This document shows, piece by piece, positions 12,921 to 23,113 of a stretch of 64,000 bases of DNA. Positions within the stretch are counted from its first letter, which is position 1. Every line of letters starts with the position of its first letter. Made by a program: the position numbers and the translations under genes. The stretch is from Siderastrea siderea (Eukaryota; Cnidaria; Anthozoa; Scleractinia; Rhizangiidae): the NCBI GenBank assembly GCA_964030785.1, contig OZ034974.1, positions 47,560,003 to 47,624,002 on the forward strand, in the 5' to 3' direction. The notes under the pieces are model-generated. The model was not told the origin of the DNA. It did no database searches and was given only the letters and a program-made list of their open reading frames with translations.

Positions 12921-13050
12921 GAATAATAAAACAATTATCCTGCTCAATCTTGCGGAATATCCCCTGATTTAGCCAACTCGGCCTACGGCCTCGTCGGCTA
13001 AGTATCAGGTGATATTCCGCGCGATTTCGCAGGATAATTGTTAATTATTC
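12921..13050. mobile_element. Palindromic MITE (~130 bp)
   Basis: Left aaacaattatcctgc and right gcaggataattgtt are inverted copies. The pairing continues inward through gcggaatatc / gatattccgc and agcc / ggct, so almost the whole 130 bp can fold into one hairpin. It is nested in the 3.2-kb insert. Confidence 0.7.
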
Positions 13051-13663
13051 TCATTTCAATTTTTTGGTAAAAATGGATAATTTTTTTAATGCACCACATC
13101 ACTGTTCAGCAGTAAGAGACTCCTGCTACAGTATCTCAACCAGTCAAGGGAAATAATGTATTGTTTTAGCTACTGACACTTGTCAATACCCAGTAAATAG
13201 AACAAAAACTGTACAACAGAATCCAAAGGAAATGGCCGGGTTAATGTTGGAGATAACAAGTTCCAATTGGAATTTGAACTGCATTTCTGATAACCTACTC
13301 TCACCCAACCACCCAACCAAAATAAACAGAAACACCACACATATTGTCTTGGACAACAGGTTCACAGCAATACTATACGTCCTCTCTAGAAAGCAATTTA
13401 CCTTATGTCAGAATGAAGAGAGGTGGGGGGGGGGGGGGGGGCTGAACGTATTTTTGTATACATGACAGAGGATTGGATGCAAGTTACATGGAAGCAAATG
13501 GGAACCAGAATGTCGATCTTAACTCCCAATTGGGGACCATTGTGGCCACCCATCCACACCTCCAGTTAAAGCAAAATTCTATCCCCTCCCCACCCCCATC
13601 GCTCAATTTTGTGGTGCACCCGTGCCTGAGCTTCGCGAGGTTCTGCGAGTCACGTATTTCTAG

Positions 13664-13874
13664 TTAGCGTTTACTTGCTTTGGGTGGCCAAACAGTGAAA
13701 AACTTGCGTTCACTTGCGTGTAAATCTGTCAAATTTGAGCTCGATCAAAGTGAACGCAAGTTATCTTAAGCCACAGCAACTACACGTTGGTCATGACCAA
13801 ATGGAGTCGCAAGTTAATGCAAGTTTTCAACTTGTGATAACTTGCGACCTCATTTGGCCTGAAGAATCGAATCA
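13664..13874. repeat. Right half of acttgcg inverted-repeat element
   Basis: Resumes the paralogous alignment (35481-35690). Words such as aacttgcgttcacttgcg and tggccaaa occur as inverted pairs between the left (10285-10440) and right parts. The intact version is at 35300-35675, and a related 170-bp copy lies at 45358-45525. Confidence 0.6.
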
Positions 13875-14062
13875 GGACGCAGGACGCGTGCCACCACGAA
13901 CTCGGTAAATGTGACCTATGCTTGCCACCACGAGTCTCCCAGTAGCTCAATGGTTAGAGCATCCGACCGGTGTACGGGAGGTCATGGGTTTGATTCCCGT
14001 CGGGGACTCAGATTTTTTCTTTGTCCCACGCTCGCGACATGTTGAATATTCCATCTTTTCTT
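13875..14062 (+). mobile_element. tRNA-derived SINE with 13-bp target duplication
   Basis: The 188-bp insert is flanked by perfect direct repeats aagaatcgaatca (13862-13874 and 14063-14075). The paralogous copy has a single gaatcgaatca and no insert. The body contains a tRNA-like segment with pol III A- and B-box-like motifs, followed by a T-rich 3' tail, which is the layout of a SINE. Its arrival postdates the segmental duplication, or it was lost precisely from the other copy (unlikely for a retroposon). Confidence 0.8.
13934..14007 (+). pseudogene. tRNA-like sequence (SINE head)
   Basis: The 74 nt start gtctccc and end cggggac, giving a 7-nt acceptor-like pairing with one G-U and one mismatch. 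The D arm (gctcaatggttagagc) and T arm (atgggtttgattcccgt) are good. The anticodon arm pairs poorly (an extra base around ccgaccggtgtacggg) and the junction before the D arm is two bases too long. I therefore read it as a degenerate tRNA relative and do not assign an amino acid. Confidence 0.65.
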
Positions 14063-14402
14063 AAGAATCGAATCATTGGCGAGATCGTAAACGGAATAGG
14101 TTGAAGATGTTTATTTCCAAGACATAGCCTGCTTGCAGGCGGTTTATGGTGTTTTTTCTCGGAAACAAAAACCGGAAAACACGGAGTTCGCGATCGCCGG
14201 CGCCATCTTGGACGCGCGCGGAAATTGGTCTGGGGCGAGTGACAGAGACGGGGACTGAGGAGGTGGGGGGAGCGAGAGAAAAATCGCCTGTTCGAAAACC
14301 TGTCTTCTGCGAGTCGCAGATTTTGACTTCGTCCGCCGGCGGACGAGGCATTTTGATTGGTCGATTTACTGTCAACCATCTTCAGTTTGGAGTCACGCAG
14401 AG

Positions 14403-14681
14403 AAGAAGCAGATTAGTGAGACAGAAAATGTCGGAGAAGCAATCGAGCGAGCGTTAGATTTTTTTAAATCGAAAGATGGAAACGTTGTTTTGAAGCCTGA
14501 GCAAAAGCAAGCTGTGGGCAGTCTACAAAAAGGTGAAGATGTCCTGGCTGTTCTGCCTACTAGCTTTCGAAAAAGCATGATTTTTACGGTCTTCGGAATC
14601 GAAGAGAGGGAGAGCGGCCGTTCATCGTCTGTGTTGGTAATTTCCCCGTTGAAAAGCGGAGTTTCGGACCAGACAACATAA
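14403..14681 (+). pseudogene. RecQ-like ATP-dependent helicase, N-terminal fragment
   Basis: The frame reads through an acidic leader to LKPEQKQAV, then a Walker A region LAVLPTSFRKS, and a later SPLKSGVSDQT. In RecQ/BLM-type helicases the corresponding motifs are L-x-x-x-Q-x-x-A (motif 0), LPTGxGKS and SPLxSLxxDQ, so order and spacing fit. The glycines of Walker A are changed (TSFRKS), which should abolish ATP binding, and a stop follows at 14681. Reading past the stop continues about 25 more codons until the nested element begins at 14760. There is no ATG; it may have been an internal exon. The family call rests on motifs only. Confidence 0.65.
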
Positions 14682-14759
14682 CTGGAAGGTCTCTGTACCG
14701 CAGTATTACTCACTGCTGAGAACGTTAGAAGAGTACTGGAAGAGCCAGCCGAGTTCATT

Positions 14760-15949
14760 TAGCCTGCGTAGCAGGTGTAAACGGGAAAGGGAAGGGGAGC
14801 GAGAACGCGGGAAAAAAATTGGGTTCTGGGAGCTAGGGACGAGGGAACGCCTGCTACAAAGACCCCCATTTTTTCATCTCCGCCCACCGATCGAATAAAG
14901 TTAACTGCCAATTCAACCACCAATCAGAAACAGGCGCTGCATGACTGACTTCACGCAGGAATTCAATGAAGCGTCTAAAGATAAAGTATGGATAAAGAAT
15001 TTTTTCGAATCAAAGAGCAACTTATATTGAACAACACTCAGTTGCTCTTATTTTCGAGATGAGAGACACGAAGCTTTTCTAAATAAAAAGATTTATTAAG
15101 ATAAACCCCTCTTCGCTTCTGAAAACCAAACGCGTTCAATTTTCCCTTCTAGGAAAGGTAACCTTATTTTAAAACACACAAGCGAAGAACCGCGATACAT
15201 TTTGAACGGCATTTATTGACCGACCTGCACGTTTTTCAAAAGTTACCCGAAAGCCATAATATGAAGAATTGGACAATTATAAATATTTCAATACAAATTT
15301 ACAATCAAAAATGTATTTTACTTTACCATGGATTCTCTACAAAGTCAACAGCTTGAGTGATGTCTTGCAACGGCAGATTTCTCTTTAAAACAACCGTCTG
15401 TTCTCAAAGAATAATTTCTTCGCTTCTAGTCCTCTGAATTCCACTGTTTAAGGTGCACAGCGTTTCTTAGGGCTTCTTCTACCGATTTATAGTTCTCAGA
15501 AGGCGAGTCTTCATTCCGATAGCGGGATATTTACACTGCCTTGAAAATCACGCGTGAAACTGGGTGCAATGCTTTTTTGAAATCTTCTCTCACAATGACA
15601 AAATCTCTTCTTTCTAGGACCGTATCTCGTTGGCAAAACCGCTAAAACATCTCTTCCCTTAAGAAGATCGCTCTAACTGCCGTTTCTCGCTCTGGTTTCA
15701 AGAAATTTTGCTACCTGGCCTCCAAGTTCAAATCTTCCAACAGCAGTCCTCGTTAAATTACGTCATTCCCGTGGGACCTATTGTCAAAAATAAACCAATC
15801 AGAATTTTGCAGCCGCTGGCGGCCGCAGAAATGAAAAAATGGGTGTCTTTGTAGCAGGCGTTCCCTCGTCCTAAGCCCCCAGTCCCCCATTTTCCTTCTG
15901 CGTTCTTGCTCCCCTTCCCCTTCCCCGTTTACACCTGCTACGCAGGCTA
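14760..15949. mobile_element. 1.19-kb nested TAGCC...GGCTA element
   Basis: Left tagcctgcgtagcaggtg and right cacctgctacgcaggcta are perfect inverted ends. The TIR extends about 115 bp, including aaacgggaa, ggaggg-type tracts and aggcgttccctcg near its inner limit. Near-identical 9-mers agttcattt and agtttattt border it, with a one-base ambiguity at the left end. It interrupts the helicase-derived reading frame, so it inserted after the host element. The interior (about 14880-15825) shows no protein-coding frame. Confidence 0.8.
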
Positions 15950-16931
15950 AGTTTATTTACAGTTCCGCCGAATAAGTGTTGGAAGAATATGTGTGAATAG
16001 GCTTTTTCAAATTTATAATACACAAGCCAGTTGTTTTGAAGTTATGCAAATTTGTGATGTGAAGTTCAATTTGTGAAGTCCATCGGTTTTAGTTGACTGA
16101 AGGTAAAATATACCGCTTCTTTTGTAACAAAGTCAACCAGTTTACTTTATTGAAGCGAACTTAAGTTAAAATATGTCGCTTCAGTAAAAGAGACCTCAAA
16201 CACACATTCCCTATTTAAAAAATGAAAGCGGTGTGTCGCTACTAATGTCGGGGGATTTAACGAAAACTTCAAACACAATCTCGATGAACTTGCTCATGGC
16301 GATCGAACTAATGGCTAAACGTGGTTCACGTGAATAGAAAAACTCGGCCAGTTGATTTTTATGTTTTGCTGACAATAAAGCCAGAGAAATTTGGTAAAAC
16401 ACGTCGCGACTGCAAACGAATTGAAAACTGCGGTCGACTGGGTTGTAAGTAGACATGGCCACAAGTCCAGCTCAGAGTTTTTTCAGCTTTGCAGTTGAAT
16501 ACAGGCGTTGTATAATAGACCGTGAACACGGAGCAATCAAAAGGATACAAGTGGAATGTAGAATACACTGCAGGGAGTTATAGACTCAAGGCGCTATTAA
16601 AACATCCAGTTTATTCACTATTTCGCCGTTATGAAAAGATGACAAGCGCGCTACACGTGAGTTTGTTTTGAATTGCACGTTTAGAGAACATGATTGATGG
16701 CCTGTCACAGGCCCACATGGAATGCGTGACAAGTAGGGCCGCGACTCACAGGAGATCGGTTTCGGGCAGGCGGTTTTTCTCTTTCTCACCTCACGCCCTC
16801 CCCCTCGCCTTATCACTCGCCCTAGACCGATTTTCTCGCGCGGCCGAGATGACGCTGGCTATCGCGAACTCCGCGTTTTTCAGGTTTTTTTCCGCGATAA
16901 AAACACCCACAAACCGCCTGCAAGCAGGCTA

Positions 16932-17514
16932 TCGAAGACATGTAAACTGTAATATCTAGTCAATCTTAGCGATACACGAAATTCCAAAAACTTCTGCATT
17001 CTTACGGCCTTAAATCAGTCCGATGCAAGGAGTAAGCCTTTCGCAAAAAAAGTCCCATTTGGTACGACTGCATTCTCATTAACTGGTTTTTTAAATCGCT
17101 GCCTCGTCGAATTCGGAGAAGACTGATTCAAATGAGTCTGACAATGCGGTAACACAAGAGGAACCTAAAAATATTTTTACGCGCAACGCCTGTTATCTCG
17201 GTGGATTATCTACTCCGAATGCACGAATCCTTTAACTGTTTTGATGAGAAGTAGAGAAGTCTAGTTTTTAGTGAAAAATAGTTTTTTTTCATAAGTTGAC
17301 TTCCACAGAATTAGGCTTTAGAGTTAAAATGCCATACGGGTAAGATTTGAAAAAAATTTGACATCATTTTCGCACCAATCATATATATGTTCCAAAAAAA
17401 TTTACTTCTCCCCCAAAACACCAATGGCTTACGATCATTATGATGCGGTTTGCTCCGTTTGTAAGAAGAATTTAAGTTTGAAATTTTGTGAAGTGCTCTA
17501 CTTGATACGAATGT
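16932..17514. repeat. Paralogous block, copy 1 (non-coding)
   Basis: Aligns with 36720-37255 (cttagcgatacacgaaattc, gtctagtttttagtgaaaaat and so on). No gene is visible. Confidence 0.7.
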
Positions 17515-17520
17515 TGTATA

Positions 17521-18077
17521 ATGAGGCAGTACCAACTCAGCCGTTTACAGCGTGTCCTTAATGCCGCAGCTCGCATCACCTGCCTTCTTCCACGGTATTC
17601 TCACATCACCCCAACGTTGTTCCATCTCCACTGGCTTCCTATTGCCTCCCGGATCAAATTCAAGATAGCGTTGATAGTTTACAAAGCGCTCAATGGCTAC
17701 TCCCCGTCTTACATAACTGATTTATTACACATCAAACCTCCAGGTCGCTACGCAATGCGTAGCGACGATCAACACCTCCTCTTGGTCCCACGGACTAAGT
17801 GCAAAACATTTGGCGACCGGGCTTTTGCCGTCGCCGGACCAAGGGTCTGGAACAGTCTGCCACTGGCAGTCAGAAATTCAGTAAATGTAGATACATTTAA
17901 AACTAACTTGAAAAGTTTTCTTTTTACGCAAGCGTACAAACATATTATATAGTTATTAAATTTTTAGATGAAATCCATGTAAATTTTTAGTTAATCCTAT
18001 TTTTACTTAAATTATGAATATCATGTAAAGCGCATTAGAATATTTTTATAAATTATAGCCCTATATAAGTTTATTAA

Positions 18078-18117
<40 letters not shown>
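17521..18117 (+). mobile_element. 5'-truncated CR1-like LINE, reverse transcriptase C-terminus
   Basis: A 143-codon frame (17521-17952) gives the carboxy-terminal part of a non-LTR ORF2. Recognisable elements are LQRVLNAAARI, HWLPIASRIKFKI, VYKALNGYSPSYI, PRTKCKTFGDRAFAVAGPRVWNSLP and KSFLFTQAY, the signature tail of CR1-clade elements. The frame ends with a proper stop, then an AT-rich 3' region closing in (ATT)n at 18079-18115. It is severely 5' truncated, as usual for target-primed insertion. The equivalent place in the second segment copy (about 37255) lacks it. Confidence 0.85.
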
Positions 18118-18275
18118 TGATAGCGAACGACTAAACCCTGTGATGAACTGTAAGGGTTGCTAAAACTGCCGGATCCATTTTAACTTTGACAAAAAAGCTT
18201 TAAGAAACATAGTATTCACTTAATCGCCTTACTAGCGCAAATAAAGATTACGTAACTCTTAAGTTTTTCTACTAG
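18118..18275. other. Unassigned spacer
   Basis: Sequence between the CR1 tail and the next MITE, absent from the other segment copy. Nothing recognisable. Confidence 0.3.
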
Positions 18276-18455
18276 CAGGGGCGGATCCAGGGGGGGTGGA
18301 TTGGGTGGCTAGCCACCCCCCTCTTTTGAGGTCATTTAAGCTTGAAATTAAGAAAATGAACAAAACTATCACGGAGGCCACTTTGTCTCCGATTGTTCTG
18401 ATATTGTTCTAACAGGTCAGCCACCCCCCGTTCAAAAATCCTGGATCCGCCACTG
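18276..18455. mobile_element. 180-bp MITE with CAGTGGCGGATCC-type ends
   Basis: The left end caggggcggatccagg and the right end cctggatccgccactg are inverted repeats. Inward, ggtggctagccacc and cagccacccccc add further pairing. ACTAG directly flanks both sides. The paralogous site (ttttctcactggtaaaac, near 37262) has no insert. Ends of this kind are widespread among hAT-like MITEs; the 5-bp flanking repeat is shorter than the 8 bp expected for hAT, so the superfamily is uncertain. Confidence 0.75.
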
Positions 18456-18479
18456 ACTAGCTAGTAAAACTGAAATTTT

Positions 18480-19765
18480 TGGCGGCAAAATGACACTTCA
18501 AACTTTTTACAAAGTTGCGAAATCAATCTCTCTTTTTTTTTGTTGGTTTTGGAGGGACAAATGTGGCGTTTACTGTGCGAAGTAATTGAGGTCAGCTAAC
18601 ACTTTAGCAAAGCCAAGAGCAGCTCAAAAAATTTGAAGGTACGTTCCCGTCCCTTCCCCTTAATATTTTGTGCGACTTAAATTTTCATCTAAAAAATTTG
18701 AACAGATCACATTGTGATAAATTAGACAAATATCAGAAAACAGAACACTTTAGTATTTTTCTTAAATTACTCTTTGGGTGGCCCGGAAATTTTATAATTC
18801 TATAAAAGAACATTGGTTACTTGAAATGATGGGCGAGTGTTAAACTCCAGTTTTTCATCACAGTTCATGATCAGTCTCAGATTCTGGGGCGGTTAATTAA
18901 GGCTTTCTGATATCAGATACTCCACCGAAATGATCCGTTGTTGCCCTTGGACTTTCTTCGTAACTAAGTGGATTTTTCGATTTACTTGAATGCTTAAATT
19001 GGCGTCATCGCCTAATGTTACGGCGTGTAGAAAAATCTATTTACACTGATGTTACCTTGATAGTCAATTCGTGAAGTTGCGGGTGAAGTCACTTGCTCAA
19101 CTGAGTCTGTCCGGTTGACAAAACTCAACGGCGATCGACATGCTGAAAACAGAAAATATGCGCTCGATCAATACACGAGAGGAAAATTTGTTTGTGCTTG
19201 TTCTGAAACGTGACAGCCATTAATTCAACTCACCGGCGGTTTACTATTCCCACCAGTTTAGCAAGCTAGGATATGGTTGGTATTCCGTTGTGCGAAGAAT
19301 GTGATCTAGTAGAAAACGTTTTGCAGTTATCTGGATAATTTTTCGTGCAGAAATTCTAGGTCCATCGTTAAAAATACTAAAAAAGTGTAGACAAGAGTTT
19401 GAAAGAAGTGACAACCCAATTTCCTGCTCGAATTTAAAGGAAGGGTTACTCAGCTTACTGCAGGTGTTGCATTAAGAACGTTGTTATTTTTTCATGCAAA
19501 CACGAACAAGCCGTTTTTGAATCCTTGCGGATTTTCGGAGACACTTAGTTTTGCTCTTGACAGGAACTGACACTAAGTAAAGAAAAGGTTGGAAAGAAGT
19601 AGCAAATAAAATATCTGATGAAACGTCTCATTATTCGCAGCAAGAAAGACAACGAATAACTGTAGGAGTTGGATTAAGGTTCAGATTGCACAATTGACGG
19701 CAAATGACGAGAATTTCGTAGTTTTGTTTTTAAGCGTTTTCTCGCGAAAACTGACACGAACAAAG
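18480..19765. repeat. 1.3-kb repeat unit, copy a
   Basis: One of four related units (18480, 23105, 37265, 40450). All share the opening gcggc..aaatca, ttggttttg.agggacaaatg, the middle ttctggggcggttaa and gatatcagatactc, and the end gcgaaaactgac. There is no coding frame. The units are in direct orientation, two in each segment copy. It could be a long terminal repeat or a tandem duplicate; I see no TG...CA ends to support an LTR. Confidence 0.7.
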
Positions 19766-20773
19766 GACCAGAATTTAACTCTTTTCCGTCAAGAGTTGTA
19801 TTTTCCCGACGTAGAAGTCGGGAACCATTGAGCCACTTGTGACGTCATCATTTTTGACGTCACCAGATTGTTTTGATAAGCAGCTAGCACAGTAAGGACA
19901 GATCCATCCATACGTGTGTCCATTTTGAATATCGACCAAATTCTGGCAGAGCTATACCAGAAAAACGTGTCCAATTTTGGCTGCAAAGTTGGTGGTGAAA
20001 TAGGCCAAGTCACCTAGTTGATCAATGTTCCATTTCCATGTTTTTAGAAGGACTGAGGCCAAAACTTTTCCGGTGGATAGAAAGGTGATAAAGGGTAGAA
20101 GATAAAGAGAAAAGAAAGGGAGAGAAAAAGGAAAGCAAAAGAAGCGAGAAAAAATTAGAAATGAATCAGCAAAAAATGGCTTATGCGCATGCGTGAAAGC
20201 AAACTAATGTACAATTTACAACAGAAGCTGGCTCAAAATTGAGCTAAAATGTAAGAAAACGCTTTTGTAGCAAAGTTTAGTGGCATTTGGCATCATAGCA
20301 CTTCAAAAACCGCTTTAGCGGTAAAAATGCGTTTTTCTAAGGGAAAAACGCTGACGGGAAAGGGTTAAAGGGTATTTTACTTTGAACTACACCTACTCAA
20401 TGCAAATTTTTACACGGAAAAATATCTGAAATCAGTAATTTGAAAAAGAACTAAAATTAAACTAACAAAATGTGACTTCTACCTCAGATAACGGTTATAT
20501 CCCTAAAGTGAAGTTTTAAATATACTGGAAGATACATGTAAAAGTTTAAGTTTCAAAGTTTAAGTTTCAAAGTTTATTATTCAATTTTATAAGTAAAATA
20601 AAAAGGACTACACTATCCCGCAAATAGCAGTAGCTAGTCTGGGCGGGTAGTGTTTACATTAATATAGAACGAAAGAAGTCAAGTTCGTACCACTTCTAAA
20701 TAAGACGGGACCAGTTGAACGCTTAAAAAAAGAGAATGCCCACATAAAAAGAAAAGCAAGAAGGCAGGTGACG
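19766..20773. repeat. Paralogous block, copy 1, very similar to copy 2
   Basis: Aligns almost base for base with 38535-39557. A 74-codon minus-strand frame here (19789-20013) recurs with one residue changed at 38572-38796; it is unrecognised and probably not coding. The end (20545-20640) has repeated aagtttaagtttcaaagttt words and looks like a reversed retroelement tail. Confidence 0.7.
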
Positions 20774-22208
20774 TTCCCTGCTAGCAGAGGCCCCTTTTCC
20801 TTTGTATTCACTGAGCTGACGGGCGGGACGAAAAGGGACCTCTGCCATGGGTCGAAACTCCCTTTGATCCAACCGCCGTCCATGGTCGTGGACGGCGGTT
20901 TCCGAAACGCATGCTCCCTGTATTGTTTGCTGACCGTGACTTGAGGCCACCGTATCTCGCGCATTCCTTTACAGTTATTCCGCTGTCATTTAGTGAGCCC
21001 GCATAGTAACTCGCCGTCCTGGAAAGAGAACTAAACTCGTGAAGAGTTACAACGTTTACTTTCTCTCGTTTTTGTTAACATGGACGACGGAAAGATGAAC
21101 AATCGAAAGAAGAAGCTCTAAGAAACACTCGACAAGGCAAGGAATGGAATTTAGAGCGAAGAAAACATCTGTCAAGGCGAAGGACAACCTTCCACCTCCA
21201 AAGATTTTTCGAGCTGCGGACTTTCTGTGAAATGCGCGAGCACTTCTACGAGTCAACGGTAGAGTAAATTACACATTTGATTGTAAATTTGTATGGAAAT
21301 CGCTTTTTAATTGAGGGATTCTTCATATTCCTTACAGTTATCGTTTAAGTTTTGAAAAACGTGCACAGTTCGCATCACCAAATGCTCTTCAAAATAACTT
21401 GCACATCGAGCGAAGTAGCTTCCCTTGAAGAAAGAATTGAACGCGTTTGGTCTTCAGAAACAAGTAAAGGCGTGTTTTAATAAATGTATTATTTAGAAAA
21501 GCTTACTGTCTCTTCTGTGTACCTGCATTCATAAAATTTCGAAAAGTAGTAATCCGACCTAAACACACACAAATGCTCTGTTGTGGTTTGATTTCATGCG
21601 CGAGACAACATGAGAAATCTCTTGCGGAAATTTTCAAAATTTCGACTTTGAGATTGTATTTTTGGCTAATTCTTAATTGACAACTGGTGTAATTTATTTA
21701 AAAGTAAGAAATTTTAACTATTCTAGATCAAGTGAGTGTTGTTTTTTCGAACCTACATATTGTTCTTTCGTAATGCACATGGGTTGTTTATTACCAACTG
21801 CTAATTTAGTGAAGCGATCATAAAACACGCAGCCTTCAATGGGTTAAATTCTCTTTGATTCCTGGAGTTGTGGTCTTGTTAAAAAAGCTTCCTTGTCCAG
21901 ATAACTTGAAATTAATACCGTTGATTAAACAACAATTATCTCTAGACGAAGTGTCTACTTTTTTTACGGTTTTGGTGAACTCGCCATTCACGACAACAAA
22001 ACTGTGCAGCTGTTTTTGGCGCGCTATATTGAGAAAGGTGGAAGTCGTCAGCTGATCACGTGCTAAAAGCATCACGTGACGTTTTGGTCGCTAAGTAACC
22101 GTGGCGCATGCTCAACACAGTTCATTTCGACCCATGGCAGAGCTCCGTTTTCGTCCCGTCCGTCAGCTCAGCGAATACAAAGGAAAAGGGACCTCTGCTA
22201 GCAGGGAA
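20774..22208. mobile_element. 1.43-kb Mutator-like element with 84-bp TIRs and perfect 9-bp TSD
   Basis: The left TIR (20774-20857) starts ttccctgctagcagagg; the right TIR (22125-22208) ends cctctgctagcagggaa. They match over 84 bp with few differences. The flanking direct repeats are identical: caggtgacg at 20765-20773 and 22209-22217. The paralogous segment has a single caggtgacg at 39549-39557 and continues directly, so insertion followed the duplication. Nine-bp duplication plus long TIRs suggests a Mutator-like MITE. No transposase frame is present. A further perfect inverted pair (aaccgccgtccatgg / ggacggcggtt) lies just inside the left TIR at about 20869-20901. Confidence 0.9.
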
Positions 22209-22217
22209 CAGGTGACG

Positions 22218-22597
22218 CTAACTGATCATGATGAGAACAGCAAGAGGAAAATCGCACCGGCAATTTCATTAGCTAATTACGCGTATGCTGCAAATAAATA
22301 CACTTTTTTAATAGAATATTAAAAGCTATTTTGTTTCCATGTCATTTCGTTGCTTGCAAAAAACTACTGTTAAAGTTTCTGAATAACCCAAGAATGTCAA
22401 GCAACAGTTTGATTGATCTGTTTGGATTATTGAACTGCTTTTTCGTTTCCAAAAATTCTGTTTTCGTACACAAAACCACAATTTTCTACCACACTGGGAA
22501 GCTCAAGCATAATTGATTTGGACGTGATTGAAATACAGCTGAAATATGAAAAATCTGTGTGGCGTTTCAAATGACAATTTTCTGCCTAGTAAAACTG
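22218..22597. repeat. Paralogous block, copy 1
   Basis: Matches 39558-39937 nearly exactly. Non-coding; a 61-codon frame is shared by both copies but resembles nothing known. A degraded second copy of 22368-22430 follows at 24364, and one of 22433-22580 at 41497. Confidence 0.7.
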
Positions 22598-23113
22598 CTC
22601 CATATTTACTCGATAAAGCACCGCGGCGCTCTTTAAATTTTTAGTGTTTCGGATGTGGTGCTTATTCGGGGGCGGCGCTATTTGAGGGCGGCGCTCTTTA
22701 AAAAATCATAATATTGGGCCCACAGTAATTGGTTCTTACTGTTGTGGTGTCCCTGCCTGGTTTTGTAATTGTCTTCAATGTTTTTATATACGTAACTCCC
22801 AGGCGAAGCAAAATAAATAAATAAATAAATAAATAACAAGCAAATGCTAACGACAAAATAATGAAATATACTCACTTTGAAGTGATAAACATTGTGATAC
22901 AGGAGAATACATTTCCGAGGCTGGTTTAGATTGAGTTGTACCGTACTTGTTTTTTAGTTTGGCTCCAACAATTCAGTCTGATGATGCTTCGATTAAGCGT
23001 CCCATCGTTGTGGATGAATGCTGCGCTAATACTCGAGGACGGCGCTCTTTAATATTTTTGTTCTCATATGCGGCGCTTAATCGGGGGCGGCGCTTATTCG
23101 GGTAAATACGGTA
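22598..23113. mobile_element. MITE with TACCGTATTTACCCGAATAAGCG-type ends
   Basis: The right end reads ggcgcttattcgggtaaatacggta; the left end atatttactcgataaagcac is its diverged inverse. Several ggcggcgct / agcgccgcc words repeat inside. The minus-strand frame at 22973-23161 gives an arginine/lysine-rich peptide produced by these ends, not a gene. The middle holds a retroelement tail ending in aggcgaagc(AAAT)n at 22811-22836. The paralog at 39938-40457 has the same insertion with more AAAT units. Confidence 0.65.

Larger units (their letters stand above)
10464..13663. mobile_element. 3.2-kb insertion without target duplication, Helitron-like
   Basis: The second segment copy has an uninterrupted site (gtgagaccaattagcg at 35471-35486). 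Here the same sequence is split as gtgagattaa / ttagcg around 3.2 kb, with no target duplication. The insert begins TTCCTCGCGAAGCGAGG, itself a 6-bp stem hairpin, and ends ...TTTCTAG before a T. A hairpin-capable stretch (cttcgcgaggttctgcgag) lies just inside the right end. Insertion between A and T, no duplication, and a 3' CTRR end fit Helitrons; the 5' TT instead of TC does not. No Rep/helicase frame is visible, so it would be non-autonomous. A 76-codon, arginine-rich frame at 10744-10974 is unrecognised. Confidence 0.45.
14125..16931. mobile_element. 2.8-kb long-TIR DNA transposon (TAGCC...GGCTA, 9-bp TSD) with helicase remnant
   Basis: The left end tagcctgcttgcaggcgg is mirrored at the right end ccgcctgcaagcaggcta. 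Inverted similarity extends about 190 bp inward (aaaacc, cggagttcgcgat, ggcgagtga and other blocks). Flanking 9-mers are tccaagaca (14116-14124) and tcgaagaca (16932-16940), one mismatch. The paralogous segment reads tcgaagata with no insert. Long TIRs and a 9-bp target duplication are typical of Mutator-like elements, but no MULE transposase is visible. Inside is a RecQ-like helicase remnant (14403-14681), and a second element (14760-15949) is inserted into what follows. The region 15950-16740 has no recognisable frame; a minus-strand 83-codon frame at 16211-16462 is unidentified. Confidence 0.8.

Noticed and set aside
13934..14007. Functional tRNA gene
   Set aside because: The anticodon arm does not fold properly, spacing before the D arm is wrong, and the sequence lies within a SINE with target duplications.
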